In this document: one piece after another, positions 55,532-63,913 of the stretch
How positions within the stretch are numbered: the stretch's first letter is position 1
Layout of the letters: each line of letters begins with the position of its first letter
Assembly: GCA_016933335.1 (NCBI GenBank)
Contig: JAFGBD010000040.1
Coordinates: 24,619 to 88,618 of the forward strand
DNA from: Bacteroidales bacterium
GTDB lineage: Bacteria; Bacteroidota; Bacteroidia; Bacteroidales; UBA10428
Length of the DNA: 64,000 bases
Reading direction: 5' to 3'
Made by a program: the position numbers and the translations under genes
The notes under the pieces: generated by a model
What the model was told of the DNA's origin: nothing
Seen by the model: only the letters and a program-made list of their open reading frames with translations
Database searches by the model: none

Positions 55532-56584
55532 TTAATTGATAATTAACTTGGTGTATTGTTCCTTTTCTTCAATTATTAACCTGATCAGGTAAACACCGGG
55601 TGAATAATTTGTCACATCCAGAAAAACAAAATTATTTCCTTCTACAACACTTTTATCAGCCAGAACCTCTAATTGCTGTCCTGTGATGTTGTGCAAAGTT
55701 ACAGTTGCTTTTGCAGCGAAGGGCGCATTAAATCTGATGGTAGCTTTTTCCGATGCGGGATTGGGGAAAGCTATCAGCCTGTAAGCATTCAGTCTGTGAT
55801 CATCAACATAGTTGGGCATGAGGTCAAAGGCCCATTCACATGCCCTTTTGATAATGGTAAAAAAATCCTGGGTTCCCTTATGCTCGGTCAGGGATTCCCC
55901 GTTCAGGCCTGTGCCCACCATTCCCCAGATAAATATTTTGTTTGGAATGGTTTCAGATTTATCAACAGTTATCATGGTCCAGAAATCCTCTTCATTAGCA
56001 ATGGCCCTATTTTTGGCAAGTTTTGCCGAATAGGTCACATTTGCCTCTTTAATACTCACAGCCCTTGTGGCAGCTATATCGGTACCTGTCACATCAGACC
56101 ATCTAACTTCATCTTCCAAACCGTATATTTGCGTAATATAATGCGAATTATCCTTGATGACAATAAACAGATCATCTTCTGTGCCGCCTCCGGTGGCAGC
56201 CTGATGAAATTGTGTACTATTGTCGGTAAGCCAGTTCCATCTTGTGTCACGTGGTGTGTATCCTTCCAGGTTTATAATTGGCAGCGGGTAATTATCCCGT
56301 ACCGCAAAATTGTTCATATCGCCGGAATTGACCGTTTCGCTCATGAACACACCATCCTGTCCCGTGTAAACATCAGCGGTGGCAGCTGAATAAGCAGAAT
56401 TATCGATATAGGTAAGCGTATATCCCCAGCTTGCCAGGCTGTCATAACAGTCACGGTCCATTGCAAAACCATCCGGGGTACCTTCGCGGCCGATAAAAAG
56501 GAGGTTCCTTTGAGCAGATACAAATGCCGGGAGGATCGTCAGCATTAATAACATTACAAATGATTTAGAGTAGATTTTTTTCAT
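55532..56584 (-). CDS. Secreted protein with T9SS sorting domain, ThuA/flavodoxin-like
   Basis: 350 residues. A signal peptide (ILPAFVSAQ) is followed by an alpha/beta region (about 22-255; NLLFIGREGTPDG, DGVFMSETVNSGD) that looks like a ThuA or glutamine-amidotransferase-like fold. The last 80 residues (YRLIAFPNPASEKATIRF ... YSPGVYLIRLIIEE) are a type A T9SS sorting domain, so the protein should be exported across the outer membrane and perhaps anchored. It resembles the neighbour at 56937 in the SE(T/A)V(N/G)SGD segment, so the two are distant paralogues. Function unknown. Confidence 0.82.
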   Translation of the reverse strand: MKKIYSKSFVMLLMLTILPAFVSAQRNLLFIGREGTPDGFAMDRDCYDSLASWGYTLTYIDNSAYSAATADVYTGQDGVFMSETVNSGDMNNFAVRDNYPLPIINLEGYTPRDTRWNWLTDNSTQFHQAATGGGTEDDLFIVIKDNSHYITQIYGLEDEVRWSDVTGTDIAATRAVSIKEANVTYSAKLAKNRAIANEEDFWTMITVDKSETIPNKIFIWGMVGTGLNGESLTEHKGTQDFFTIIKRACEWAFDLMPNYVDDHRLNAYRLIAFPNPASEKATIRFNAPFAAKATVTLHNITGQQLEVLADKSVVEGNNFVFLDVTNYSPGVYLIRLIIEEKEQYTKLIIN

Positions 56585-56936
56585 AACCTGTAAATTATAA
56601 TAGTTAGTATTCCGATCATTTTCCTATATGTATTTTAAAGGAAGGCATCATCAAAACTGATGAATTATTTTGTGAACCATTAATAAAAATACTCAAATTT
56701 TATGAAGTATTCCAAGTTAATTGCGAAAAATGTATCATTTTATTGATTATATTCGCAGTAATATATCCCTTGATTTTTCGCATAAGATATCAACAATCAG
56801 TATTGTTTTTATCAGTGAAAGTGGTCAGAACCGATAGTTTGTCCCCCATATTATGATAGTATGAACACCTTTTTATGATTCAAATTTTAATATTTTTGTT
56901 AGAAACAGTTTTTTAATAACTAAAACAGATACGACT
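56585..56936. other. Divergent intergenic region of the two T9SS protein genes
   Basis: 352 bases, AT-rich. It contains the 66-base regulated promoter for the 56937 gene (56833-56898), listed separately. No comparable element faces the 55532 gene, and no RNA gene is evident. Confidence 0.5.
56833..56898 (+). promoter_or_regulatory. Promoter with GATA direct repeat shared with susC
   Basis: GATAGTTTGTCCCCC (56833-56847) is followed by a second GATA at 56855, 22 bases after the first, then ACCTTT and a -7 box TATTTTTG (56891-56898). The whole 66 bases align without gaps to the susC upstream region (63697 down to 63632), with 44 identities. Confidence 0.65.
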
Positions 56937-57926
56937 ATGAAAAAATTATTTACTATTCTTGTTCTACTGACAACCTTTGTGACCTTAAATGCACAGCTTA
57001 ATATCGCGTATTTCACAAAGGACAAATCTGCATCAATGGATCCGGGTGCAGGTGAGGAGCCGGTATTAACCATGTTACAGGCAGATGAAAGGTTCGTTGT
57101 AACATTAGTAACAGATGCCAGTTCAGACCCGGGTGATCTGAGTGGATATGATATGGTTCTTCTTTCCGAAGCGGTTGGTTCCGGTGATCCGATATGCGGT
57201 TATCTGAAAGGAGTCAATAACCGTTTTCTTAATATGAAGGTATATGCATATAAGAGCGGAGTCTGGAGCTGGGGAACAGCAGATGACGGTCCGAGCCCGA
57301 ATTTGAAAATAAAAGTGATTGAAGGAATGGAATCCCATCCCCTTTTTAAAGATGTTACAATTGATGGCGGACTGGTTACCCTTTTTGTACGCGGGACAGA
57401 CGATTACGGTGCTTCAGGAGAAAAAGGAAACAATTATGCACACACCTTTGCTGCCATGACGGGTGAGATACAAAGACTGGCTTATCCTGACGGGGCTTTG
57501 GAAGCCGATGCAGTCAGTGTACAGGCTGTTGATGATCCGACTGCTTCCATCGGTGGAACCACCATTCCCCAAAAGTATGTGATGCTTGGTTTTAATGACG
57601 GAGCTATGCGTGCTGATGGTGCTACAAATCTTACAGAAGACGGGCGTAAAATTGTCATGAATGCTGTTGAATGGATTCTCAGCGATCTTTTGCCTCAGTC
57701 AGGCGTGAAAGATAATGCGCTCGGCAAAAATGTAAATGCATACGGGATAAAAGGCTATATCAGAATAAATACTGATATGCCAACACAAGTCACTATCTAT
57801 TCTATTGACGGAAGAATAGTTAAAGAAGCTACAATTCACGGATCAACCAGTATACCCTGCAAAAGCGGTTTATATATCGTAAAGGTTGATGGTGAAGGTA
57901 TGGCTAAAGTTTTTGTTACCAAATAA
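56937..57926 (+). CDS. Secreted protein with T9SS-like C-terminal sorting domain
   Basis: 329 residues. A signal peptide (FTILVLLTTFVTLNAQ) is followed by an alpha/beta region (about 20-255; LNIAYFTKDK, YDMVLLSEAVGSGDP) that parallels the protein at 55532. The final 65 residues (IRINTDMPTQVTIYSIDG ... GLYIVKVDGEGMAKVFVTK) look like a short T9SS type A sorting domain. Probably exported to the cell surface or medium. Its promoter matches that of the susCD operon, suggesting joint expression, perhaps in binding or processing the SusCD substrate (inference). Confidence 0.8.
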   Translation: MKKLFTILVLLTTFVTLNAQLNIAYFTKDKSASMDPGAGEEPVLTMLQADERFVVTLVTDASSDPGDLSGYDMVLLSEAVGSGDPICGYLKGVNNRFLNMKVYAYKSGVWSWGTADDGPSPNLKIKVIEGMESHPLFKDVTIDGGLVTLFVRGTDDYGASGEKGNNYAHTFAAMTGEIQRLAYPDGALEADAVSVQAVDDPTASIGGTTIPQKYVMLGFNDGAMRADGATNLTEDGRKIVMNAVEWILSDLLPQSGVKDNALGKNVNAYGIKGYIRINTDMPTQVTIYSIDGRIVKEATIHGSTSIPCKSGLYIVKVDGEGMAKVFVTK

Positions 57927-57948
57927 TAGTTCCTAAAAGAGCATTTTT

Positions 57949-57984
57949 AAAAGGCGATGATTATCAATATTCATCGCCTTTTTT
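57949..57984 (+). terminator. Rho-independent terminator of the 56937 gene
   Basis: AAGGCGATGA (57951-57960) pairs with TCATCGCCTT (57971-57980) over a ten-base loop, followed by TTTT. Confidence 0.85.
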
Positions 57985-58012
57985 AATGGTGTGCCCCGAA
58001 GGAGCCTTTACC

Positions 58013-58097
58013 TGAATCCCGGCGAGCGCATTACTTTCAGTGAGCTCCGCTTCGCTCCGGTTCCCCGTAGCTTTACTGCGGGGTAAGCGAGCAAAAA
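58013..58097 (+). repeat. Dispersed mosaic repeat, copy B
   Basis: 85 bases starting TGAATCCCGGCGAGCGC. They are identical to 63914-63998 except for one base (A/G in the loop). It contains the hairpin CCCCGTAG-CTTTA-CTGCGGGG. Confidence 0.85.
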
Positions 58098-58128
58098 TAA
58101 TAATAAAACATTAACGGGATCGATGATT

Positions 58129-58148
58129 CCTCGAAGCTTGCTTCGAGG
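58129..58148. repeat. Second hairpin module next to copy B
   Basis: CCTCGAAG-CTTG-CTTCGAGG is a perfect 8-bp stem with a 4-base loop. The following GAGAATCAAT also occurs beside copy A. Confidence 0.7.
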
Positions 58149-58269
58149 AGAATCAATTGCCTGTCTTCAATGTCCGGGAGGTATGCTCGTTCATTATTTC
58201 AACACGATTTTCCAGATAAGAGGTATAAAATCTGAATGGTCTGAAACGATATTTGATACAGCCAGTCAT

Positions 58270-58303
58270 AAAAAAAACCTGCCAGGCATCTGACAGGTTT
58301 TAT
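58270..58303 (-). terminator. Rho-independent terminator of the susCD operon
   Basis: On the minus strand AACCTGTCAG and CTGGCAGGTT form a stem (one G-T pair) over a short loop, followed by a run of T. Confidence 0.8.
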
Positions 58304-58324
58304 ATTTGTTCATTTATTTACGAT

Positions 58325-60328
58325 CTAGTACTCCGGGTTTTGCCAGAATCCGCCTTCAGCAGGTCCGTCTGTTACATTTGTAATGGCATTCATCTGTGAA
58401 GAAGGTATCGGTCTCAGGTAATGCTTGGTCGGATCAAAAGCATCTTTTGACTTGGCATTGTAAACGATTTGTTCTTCAAGCTTTTTCGTCCGTTTCAGGT
58501 CGAACCATCTCTGGTTTTCACCTGCAAGCTCTCTTGCCCTTTCTTCAAGAATAAAATCAAGATCTACCGATGAAACCCTCATGTCTGCTTCTTTGCCTTC
58601 AAAAGCGCGCTTTTCCCTGAGGGTGTTGATGAGGCTGACGGCTTCTGCCTGGTTGCTGGATATAAGTGCTTCGGCAGCGATCAGGTACATTTCCGAGATC
58701 CTGAATACCGGGAAATCCTTGTATGTCCAGTAATCCTGGAAATTTGTCGTAGGAACGCCAGCCCTTCCATCTGTATCTTCGAATTTTCTCATCATGGGAT
58801 AAAATGCTTCACCATTGATGCTGGAGCCGGATTGTGCAGCAGCTCCGGGTCTTCCCAGACCATATATCATGGACTCGTCTGCAAAGAAAATATCATTCAG
58901 ATCAATGGCTTTATAGCGGGTGCTTGCCCATGCTCTTTTTTCCGGTGTGAGATCATCTTTGGAGATATAGACGGCCGTATCAGCCATATCAGGATAAAGG
59001 CACTTTTCCGGTGCTGATACGATATACTTTGGCACGACATCCGGATGTTTTAACCAGGCTGTGCGGAAAGTTCCGCTATACCGTTCATCCATCGTTTCAT
59101 CAAACAGGCGGAGACAATATGGTGTGGGTCCGTACCGCCTGTAGCCCATGGCATAGGTAACATAAAACTGTTCCACATCAACCGTTACCTGGATTGAATC
59201 ACTTTCCATGGTATAAAAATTCACCGGGCCTGCAACGCGCCTTAAGACATCCTGAAGCGATGGTCCTCCGACATCATCATAAAGCACATTCCAGTTTGGT
59301 GTGTAATACAGGTGCAGGGCATTACCGGAACCAAGTGATGCAGACCTGGGCTGACGCTGTACCTGTGGTGCCCAGACAATTGAGTTTCCGTTTGCGTCTG
59401 TTTTCAGACGAACAGGAAGAAAATTATACGACTGTGCTGTCCCGTATTCCTCATAATAGTCAATCGCCCAGATAAACTCATCGTTTGTTGAAGCGGAGCT
59501 GTTGGACATTTGCCATACATCTTCATAGTTGTCATAAAGCGATTTTCCTGAATAGTCTATGACCTGTTTTGCTTCTTCTGCAGCTGTGGTATAGTATTCG
59601 GTATGGCCGTAGTATGCACTTGCATAATAAAGAGCCAGCCTGGCCTTAAATGCCCTTGCCGCCCAGTGTGTTACACGTGAACTGGGCTCTGCGGCCGGGT
59701 CAAGATTGTCAATGGCAAACTGGACATCCGTGAACATCTGGTCATAGATCTCATCAACAGAATTTCTGACAGGTGTGGTGGAAGGTGTTGCCACTGGCTC
59801 GGTGTTCAGCTGGACACCACCCCAGGTCTCGACCATATGCCAGTAGTAAAACGCCCTCAGGAAGCGGACTTCAGACAGCAGCCTTGTCTTTTTGGCATCT
59901 GAAAGAACATCCGAGGCTTCTACATATTTTTCAGCCGTATTGCACAAGTTGACAGCTGTATATAACAATTCCCAGTATTCATCGAGACAGGCATTGTTGT
60001 CGGAGTAATCCGACCCAGGATCCGCAGTGAGGTTTGTATAATCGTTCATACACTCCATTTTACAGTCTGCTGCAGAATACCAGAGATCGCTTCCGGCTTC
60101 TGAAAGTCCAATTCCGCCTTCCCTGCCATACCAGAAACGGTTATAGGCATAACATCCGGCCACCAGGCCGTCTATAGCGCTTTCAGTAGAATATACAATA
60201 TCCTCGGTTTTTCCTGTTTTGTTTCTCTCTTCGAGGAAATCTTCACAAGAGCCCAGTATAAAGGCAATTGTAAAAATAATTGCTAAAAATATTCTTGGTT
60301 TCATATATTTTATTTTATTTTTTTCCAT
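58325..60328 (-). CDS. SusD/RagB-family surface nutrient-binding lipoprotein
   Basis: 667 residues. The signal ends in a lipobox (FILGSCEDF), so the protein is lipidated. The SusD fold is clear: the TPR-like N-terminal half (YSTESAIDGLVAGCYAYNRFW; LLSEVRFLRAFYYWHMV) and the C-terminal AQSGSSINGE / FPVFRISEMYLIAAEAL / LREKRAFEG region. It forms the lid of the SusC transporter and binds the substrate outside the cell. It starts two bases after the susC stop. The substrate class cannot be read from the sequence; no glycoside hydrolase or protease gene is in the window. Confidence 0.93.
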   Translation of the reverse strand: MEKNKIKYMKPRIFLAIIFTIAFILGSCEDFLEERNKTGKTEDIVYSTESAIDGLVAGCYAYNRFWYGREGGIGLSEAGSDLWYSAADCKMECMNDYTNLTADPGSDYSDNNACLDEYWELLYTAVNLCNTAEKYVEASDVLSDAKKTRLLSEVRFLRAFYYWHMVETWGGVQLNTEPVATPSTTPVRNSVDEIYDQMFTDVQFAIDNLDPAAEPSSRVTHWAARAFKARLALYYASAYYGHTEYYTTAAEEAKQVIDYSGKSLYDNYEDVWQMSNSSASTNDEFIWAIDYYEEYGTAQSYNFLPVRLKTDANGNSIVWAPQVQRQPRSASLGSGNALHLYYTPNWNVLYDDVGGPSLQDVLRRVAGPVNFYTMESDSIQVTVDVEQFYVTYAMGYRRYGPTPYCLRLFDETMDERYSGTFRTAWLKHPDVVPKYIVSAPEKCLYPDMADTAVYISKDDLTPEKRAWASTRYKAIDLNDIFFADESMIYGLGRPGAAAQSGSSINGEAFYPMMRKFEDTDGRAGVPTTNFQDYWTYKDFPVFRISEMYLIAAEALISSNQAEAVSLINTLREKRAFEGKEADMRVSSVDLDFILEERARELAGENQRWFDLKRTKKLEEQIVYNAKSKDAFDPTKHYLRPIPSSQMNAITNVTDGPAEGGFWQNPEY

Positions 60329-60330
60329 GA

Positions 60331-63300
60331 TTAAAATTCTATGTTCAGACCCACGATATACTGCTTGGCAAGCGGGAAATCCAACTGACCATCTGTTTCA
60401 GGATCGTAATTTTCGATTCCTGAGAAGGTAAACAGGTTTTTACCGGTTGCATAGATGGTCAGGTTCTTCATAAATATTTTGCCTGACCATTGTTTTGGCA
60501 GGGTGTATCCAAGGGTGATCTCCCTGATTTTTACATAACTGCCGTCGAGGTATGAAAGAGCGGTATTGTAATTGGTATTACCTGTTCCGGTGGAATAATA
60601 ACGCGGATGATATGCTCCGGTGTTCTGGGGGGTCCAGGCATCAACATAAGGCCCGTTTTCAACCTCCATGTTGGCAGGCTTGTAACCCCTGTAAAAATCA
60701 TATTGTATCATCTGGCCGATACGACCATAAACCATAAATGACAAACTAAGGTTTTTGTAACTGAGGTTATTGCTTATTCCGAAGGTAAATTTGGGTACCC
60801 TGCTGTAAATGACCCTGTCTTCATCATCAAATTCGCCGTCACCGTTCAGGTCATTCAGTTTGATATCTCCGGGCAGGTATCTGTTCGCGATCATAGGGAT
60901 CAGGCCCCGTTCAATGGAATCGCCTGAGGCCAGCTGCTGGGCAACATATGCAAATTCATCCTGCAGGTCATTTATCTGATAGATCCCCTCATATTCATAA
61001 TCATAATAAGCCTGTACAGGCTCCCCGATCCGGCGTATCCTGTTGGTACTGTATATTTCTTCGTCAGTGCCCCTGCTGAGTGATGTTATCTTATTCTTAT
61101 TCATGGCAAAGTTCCAGTCTGTCGACCACTGGAAATTTCTGGATACGATATTCCTGGAATTGATGTAAATCTCTACACCGTTATTCTGTGTGCTGGCAAT
61201 ATTGGCCATAACCTGGGGATAAACCGATGTCAGCGGCAGCGGCGTGCTGTAAAGCAAATCTGAGGTTTTGGCTATATAATAGTCTACCAGACCATTGATC
61301 CTGTTATTGAAGAATCCGAAATCAAGCCCGATATCCCAGGTTTCAGTGGTTTCCCATCTGAGGTCTTCATTACCCAGTTTAAAAGGGAATAAGGTTGAAT
61401 AGGTTGTCCCGTCGTCGAAGGAATAATAGATCAATTCATTTCCAACCTCGGTGACTGTCTGATAGGGTATGATGGCTGCATTACCTGATATGCCCCAGCT
61501 CAGACGTAACTTAAGATTGGAAACTACTTCGTTGTTCTTCAGGAAATTTTCCTGGTTGATACGCCAGCCAACGGATGCAGAGGGGAAATATCCCCATTTT
61601 TGACCTTCGGACAAAACCGATGATCCGTCTGCCCTCAGTGTGGCCTGGAAAAGGTATTTTTCACTGAACTTGTAATTGATCCTGCCAAAATATGAGAGCA
61701 TTTGTTTGGCAGAATAAGAGCTCGTAGCCGACAGGTTGGCAGCCAGGAAACCGCTCCAGTCAAAGTATTCGGTCTTTGCAACTTCCTGATCTATACCCCT
61801 GAAAACATAATTTTCATCTGCATCTGCATAGACAGCGTTACCCAGCAAACCCTGAAACTCATGCATGCCAATTGCTTTGACATAGGTAAGCGTGTTTTCC
61901 CAGGTATAGGCCCACTTGGTCCGGTGATTAATTTCTGTAAGGGCACTTTTTAAGGCAACCCGTCTAAGGCTGGTGGGGCCCCGGTACAGTCCTGTCTTAA
62001 TATCGCTCAGGTCAACGCCAAGATTGGTTTTAAGGGTTAATCCGTTGATTGGTTGCCAGCTAATGTAGGTTGTTCCGAACAGGCGGTTGGAAATGATCTG
62101 GTTGAGGAACGCTCCTTCCGGTTCATCCAGTAACGGATTTGGCTGAGCATAGGTATAGACGAGATCAGGGAACTCTGAGTATGTCCCGTCCTCGTTATAA
62201 AGGATACCTACGGGGCCTGTTTTCAAAGCCTGGTTAAAAATTCCGCCGTCTCTTCTATGGTGATCCTTGCGCGTATATAAAAGATCCACTCCTATTTGCA
62301 CATTTCTGAAGAGATTATGATCCACTCCCAGTTTGAGGTTGTAGCGTTTCAGTTTATCATTCTTGAGTAATCCCCTGTCATTCATCAAACCCAGTGAAAA
62401 ATTCAGGCTGGTCTTCTCTGTACCTGAGGTAATGCCCAGCTCATAATTTTCTGTTATGGTATTATGAAATATCATATCCAGGTAATCGAGGCTCACGCCT
62501 GAATCAACCAGCGCCCTGAAAGTCGGGTCAGTCTGTATCAGGTAATGGTGTTTATCAACACCGGCGGCAGACATCAACGAGTCTGCGGTAACTGTACCGA
62601 ACACCGACCAGGGTTCAGGATTTGCTTCCGGATCCCAGTTAACAGAACCGGTATTTGCATTATAAATGGTCCTGAATCTGTATGCGGAGTATTCAGCGTC
62701 TGCTACCAGCCTTTCCACTCTTTTCTGAACAAATTCATCGGTGTTCTGGTAATGAGGCAGGAAAGTGGGAACATTATAAGATAAATATGAATTAAAGGTA
62801 ATTTTTGAAACTCCCTGCTGTCCTTTTTTGGTCGTAATAATTATTACGCCGTTGGCTCCACGGGTTCCGTATATGGCGGTTGAAGAGGCATCTTTCAGGA
62901 TTTCCATGGATTCAATATCCGACGGATTGATATCGATGGTTGACCCGTAAGGGATCCCGTCTACCAGAATAAGGGGTGAGTTGGTTGCATTAATAGAACG
63001 ATCCCCTCTGAGCGTAACACTAAAGCTTGCACCGGCTTCTCCTGATCTTTGGTACATATCCAGTCCTGCCACTTTGCCCTGCATGACCTGGATCAGGTTC
63101 GAGGATTTGACTGCTTCAATGTCTTCCTGTTTCACAGAAGTGACTGCTCCTGTCAGATCACTTCGCTTCATGGTTCCGTAGCCAACCACCACCACTTCAT
63201 CCAGTGCCTGCAGCTCAGGAACAAGCTGAACATCGATGGCAGTTCTGCCGGCCACATCAACTCTTTCGGAAAGGTAGCCAATAAATGAAAAAAGTAATAC

Positions 63301-63504
63301 GGCATCTGAAGAGGGCACAGCCAATTCATAGACGCCGTCAAGGTTGGTTACCGTTCCCTGCTGTGTCCCATCGATAACCACATTTACACCTGGCAAAGGT
63401 TCTCCCGATTCGCCATCAAGAACCTTACCGGTTACTACAATTTCCTGTGCAGACAACTGTAAAACACAGAAAATAAATAATGGAATAAATAATAGTTTTT
63501 TCAT
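60331..63504 (-). CDS. SusC/RagA-family TonB-linked outer-membrane transporter
   Basis: 1057 residues, normal for the family. A signal peptide (IPLFIFCVLQLSAQ) is followed by a CarboxypepD_reg-like domain (about 23-100; GKVLDGESGEPLPGVNVVI), a TonB-box region (LDEVVVVGYGTMKRSDLTG) and a plug with DASSTAIYGTRGANGVIIITTKKG split over its end. A 22-strand barrel runs to a terminal Phe (YIVGLNIEF). It imports oligosaccharides or peptides with SusD. First gene of the operon; its promoter carries the GATA-repeat element found also before the T9SS gene at 56937. Confidence 0.94.
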   Translation of the reverse strand: MKKLLFIPLFIFCVLQLSAQEIVVTGKVLDGESGEPLPGVNVVIDGTQQGTVTNLDGVYELAVPSSDAVLLFSFIGYLSERVDVAGRTAIDVQLVPELQALDEVVVVGYGTMKRSDLTGAVTSVKQEDIEAVKSSNLIQVMQGKVAGLDMYQRSGEAGASFSVTLRGDRSINATNSPLILVDGIPYGSTIDINPSDIESMEILKDASSTAIYGTRGANGVIIITTKKGQQGVSKITFNSYLSYNVPTFLPHYQNTDEFVQKRVERLVADAEYSAYRFRTIYNANTGSVNWDPEANPEPWSVFGTVTADSLMSAAGVDKHHYLIQTDPTFRALVDSGVSLDYLDMIFHNTITENYELGITSGTEKTSLNFSLGLMNDRGLLKNDKLKRYNLKLGVDHNLFRNVQIGVDLLYTRKDHHRRDGGIFNQALKTGPVGILYNEDGTYSEFPDLVYTYAQPNPLLDEPEGAFLNQIISNRLFGTTYISWQPINGLTLKTNLGVDLSDIKTGLYRGPTSLRRVALKSALTEINHRTKWAYTWENTLTYVKAIGMHEFQGLLGNAVYADADENYVFRGIDQEVAKTEYFDWSGFLAANLSATSSYSAKQMLSYFGRINYKFSEKYLFQATLRADGSSVLSEGQKWGYFPSASVGWRINQENFLKNNEVVSNLKLRLSWGISGNAAIIPYQTVTEVGNELIYYSFDDGTTYSTLFPFKLGNEDLRWETTETWDIGLDFGFFNNRINGLVDYYIAKTSDLLYSTPLPLTSVYPQVMANIASTQNNGVEIYINSRNIVSRNFQWSTDWNFAMNKNKITSLSRGTDEEIYSTNRIRRIGEPVQAYYDYEYEGIYQINDLQDEFAYVAQQLASGDSIERGLIPMIANRYLPGDIKLNDLNGDGEFDDEDRVIYSRVPKFTFGISNNLSYKNLSLSFMVYGRIGQMIQYDFYRGYKPANMEVENGPYVDAWTPQNTGAYHPRYYSTGTGNTNYNTALSYLDGSYVKIREITLGYTLPKQWSGKIFMKNLTIYATGKNLFTFSGIENYDPETDGQLDFPLAKQYIVGLNIEF

Positions 63505-63631
63505 AGTTTTTGGTTTACTGATTATAAATCATTTGCAGCTTATTTTTATTATAACTGAATTAATTATGAGAAGTGTATTTGTATAAAAGGCATTATGGGT
63601 GTCTGTATTCATTCTTTCTGATAGTACAATG

Positions 63632-63697
63632 CAATATTAAGTCAAGGTTAATAAAATAAAGGTACTTAAATTATCCGAATTAGGGTGACAAACTATC
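63632..63697 (-). promoter_or_regulatory. susC promoter with GATA direct repeat shared with the 56937 gene
   Basis: On the minus strand GATAGTTTGTCACCC (63697-63683), a second GATA at 63675 (22 bases after the first), ACCTTT, and TAATATTG (63639-63632) as the -7 box. All of these lie at exactly the same spacing as in 56833-56898. The leader would be about 125 bases. Confidence 0.65.
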
Positions 63698-63913
63698 ATA
63701 GTAACATAAGTGATTGTATATTAATACATCAATCCATTCCTTGCGCAATGGAACAAGCAGTCTCTCTTTTTTGTCAGTCATTCAAAACGATTTGTTAGCC
63801 GAAAATAATAAATAATGTCATAAAATCAATCATTTTTAACATTGATAATCCTCATGGGGTTGTGGGATCCGTTTTCAAATTTGTCACCAGGCACTGAATG
63901 GCGACATTCATGA

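Larger units (their letters stand above)
57927..58324. other. Intergenic region between the T9SS gene and susD
   Basis: 398 bases between convergent genes. It holds a terminator for each side and copy B of the dispersed repeat plus a second hairpin (58129-58148), all listed separately. No gene. Confidence 0.6.

Noticed and set aside
55673..56389. A 238-codon open frame on the plus strand opposite the T9SS protein gene
   Set aside because: It is antisense to a protein with a clear signal peptide and sorting domain, has no recognisable motif and is rich in Cys, Ser and His as expected of a shadow frame.
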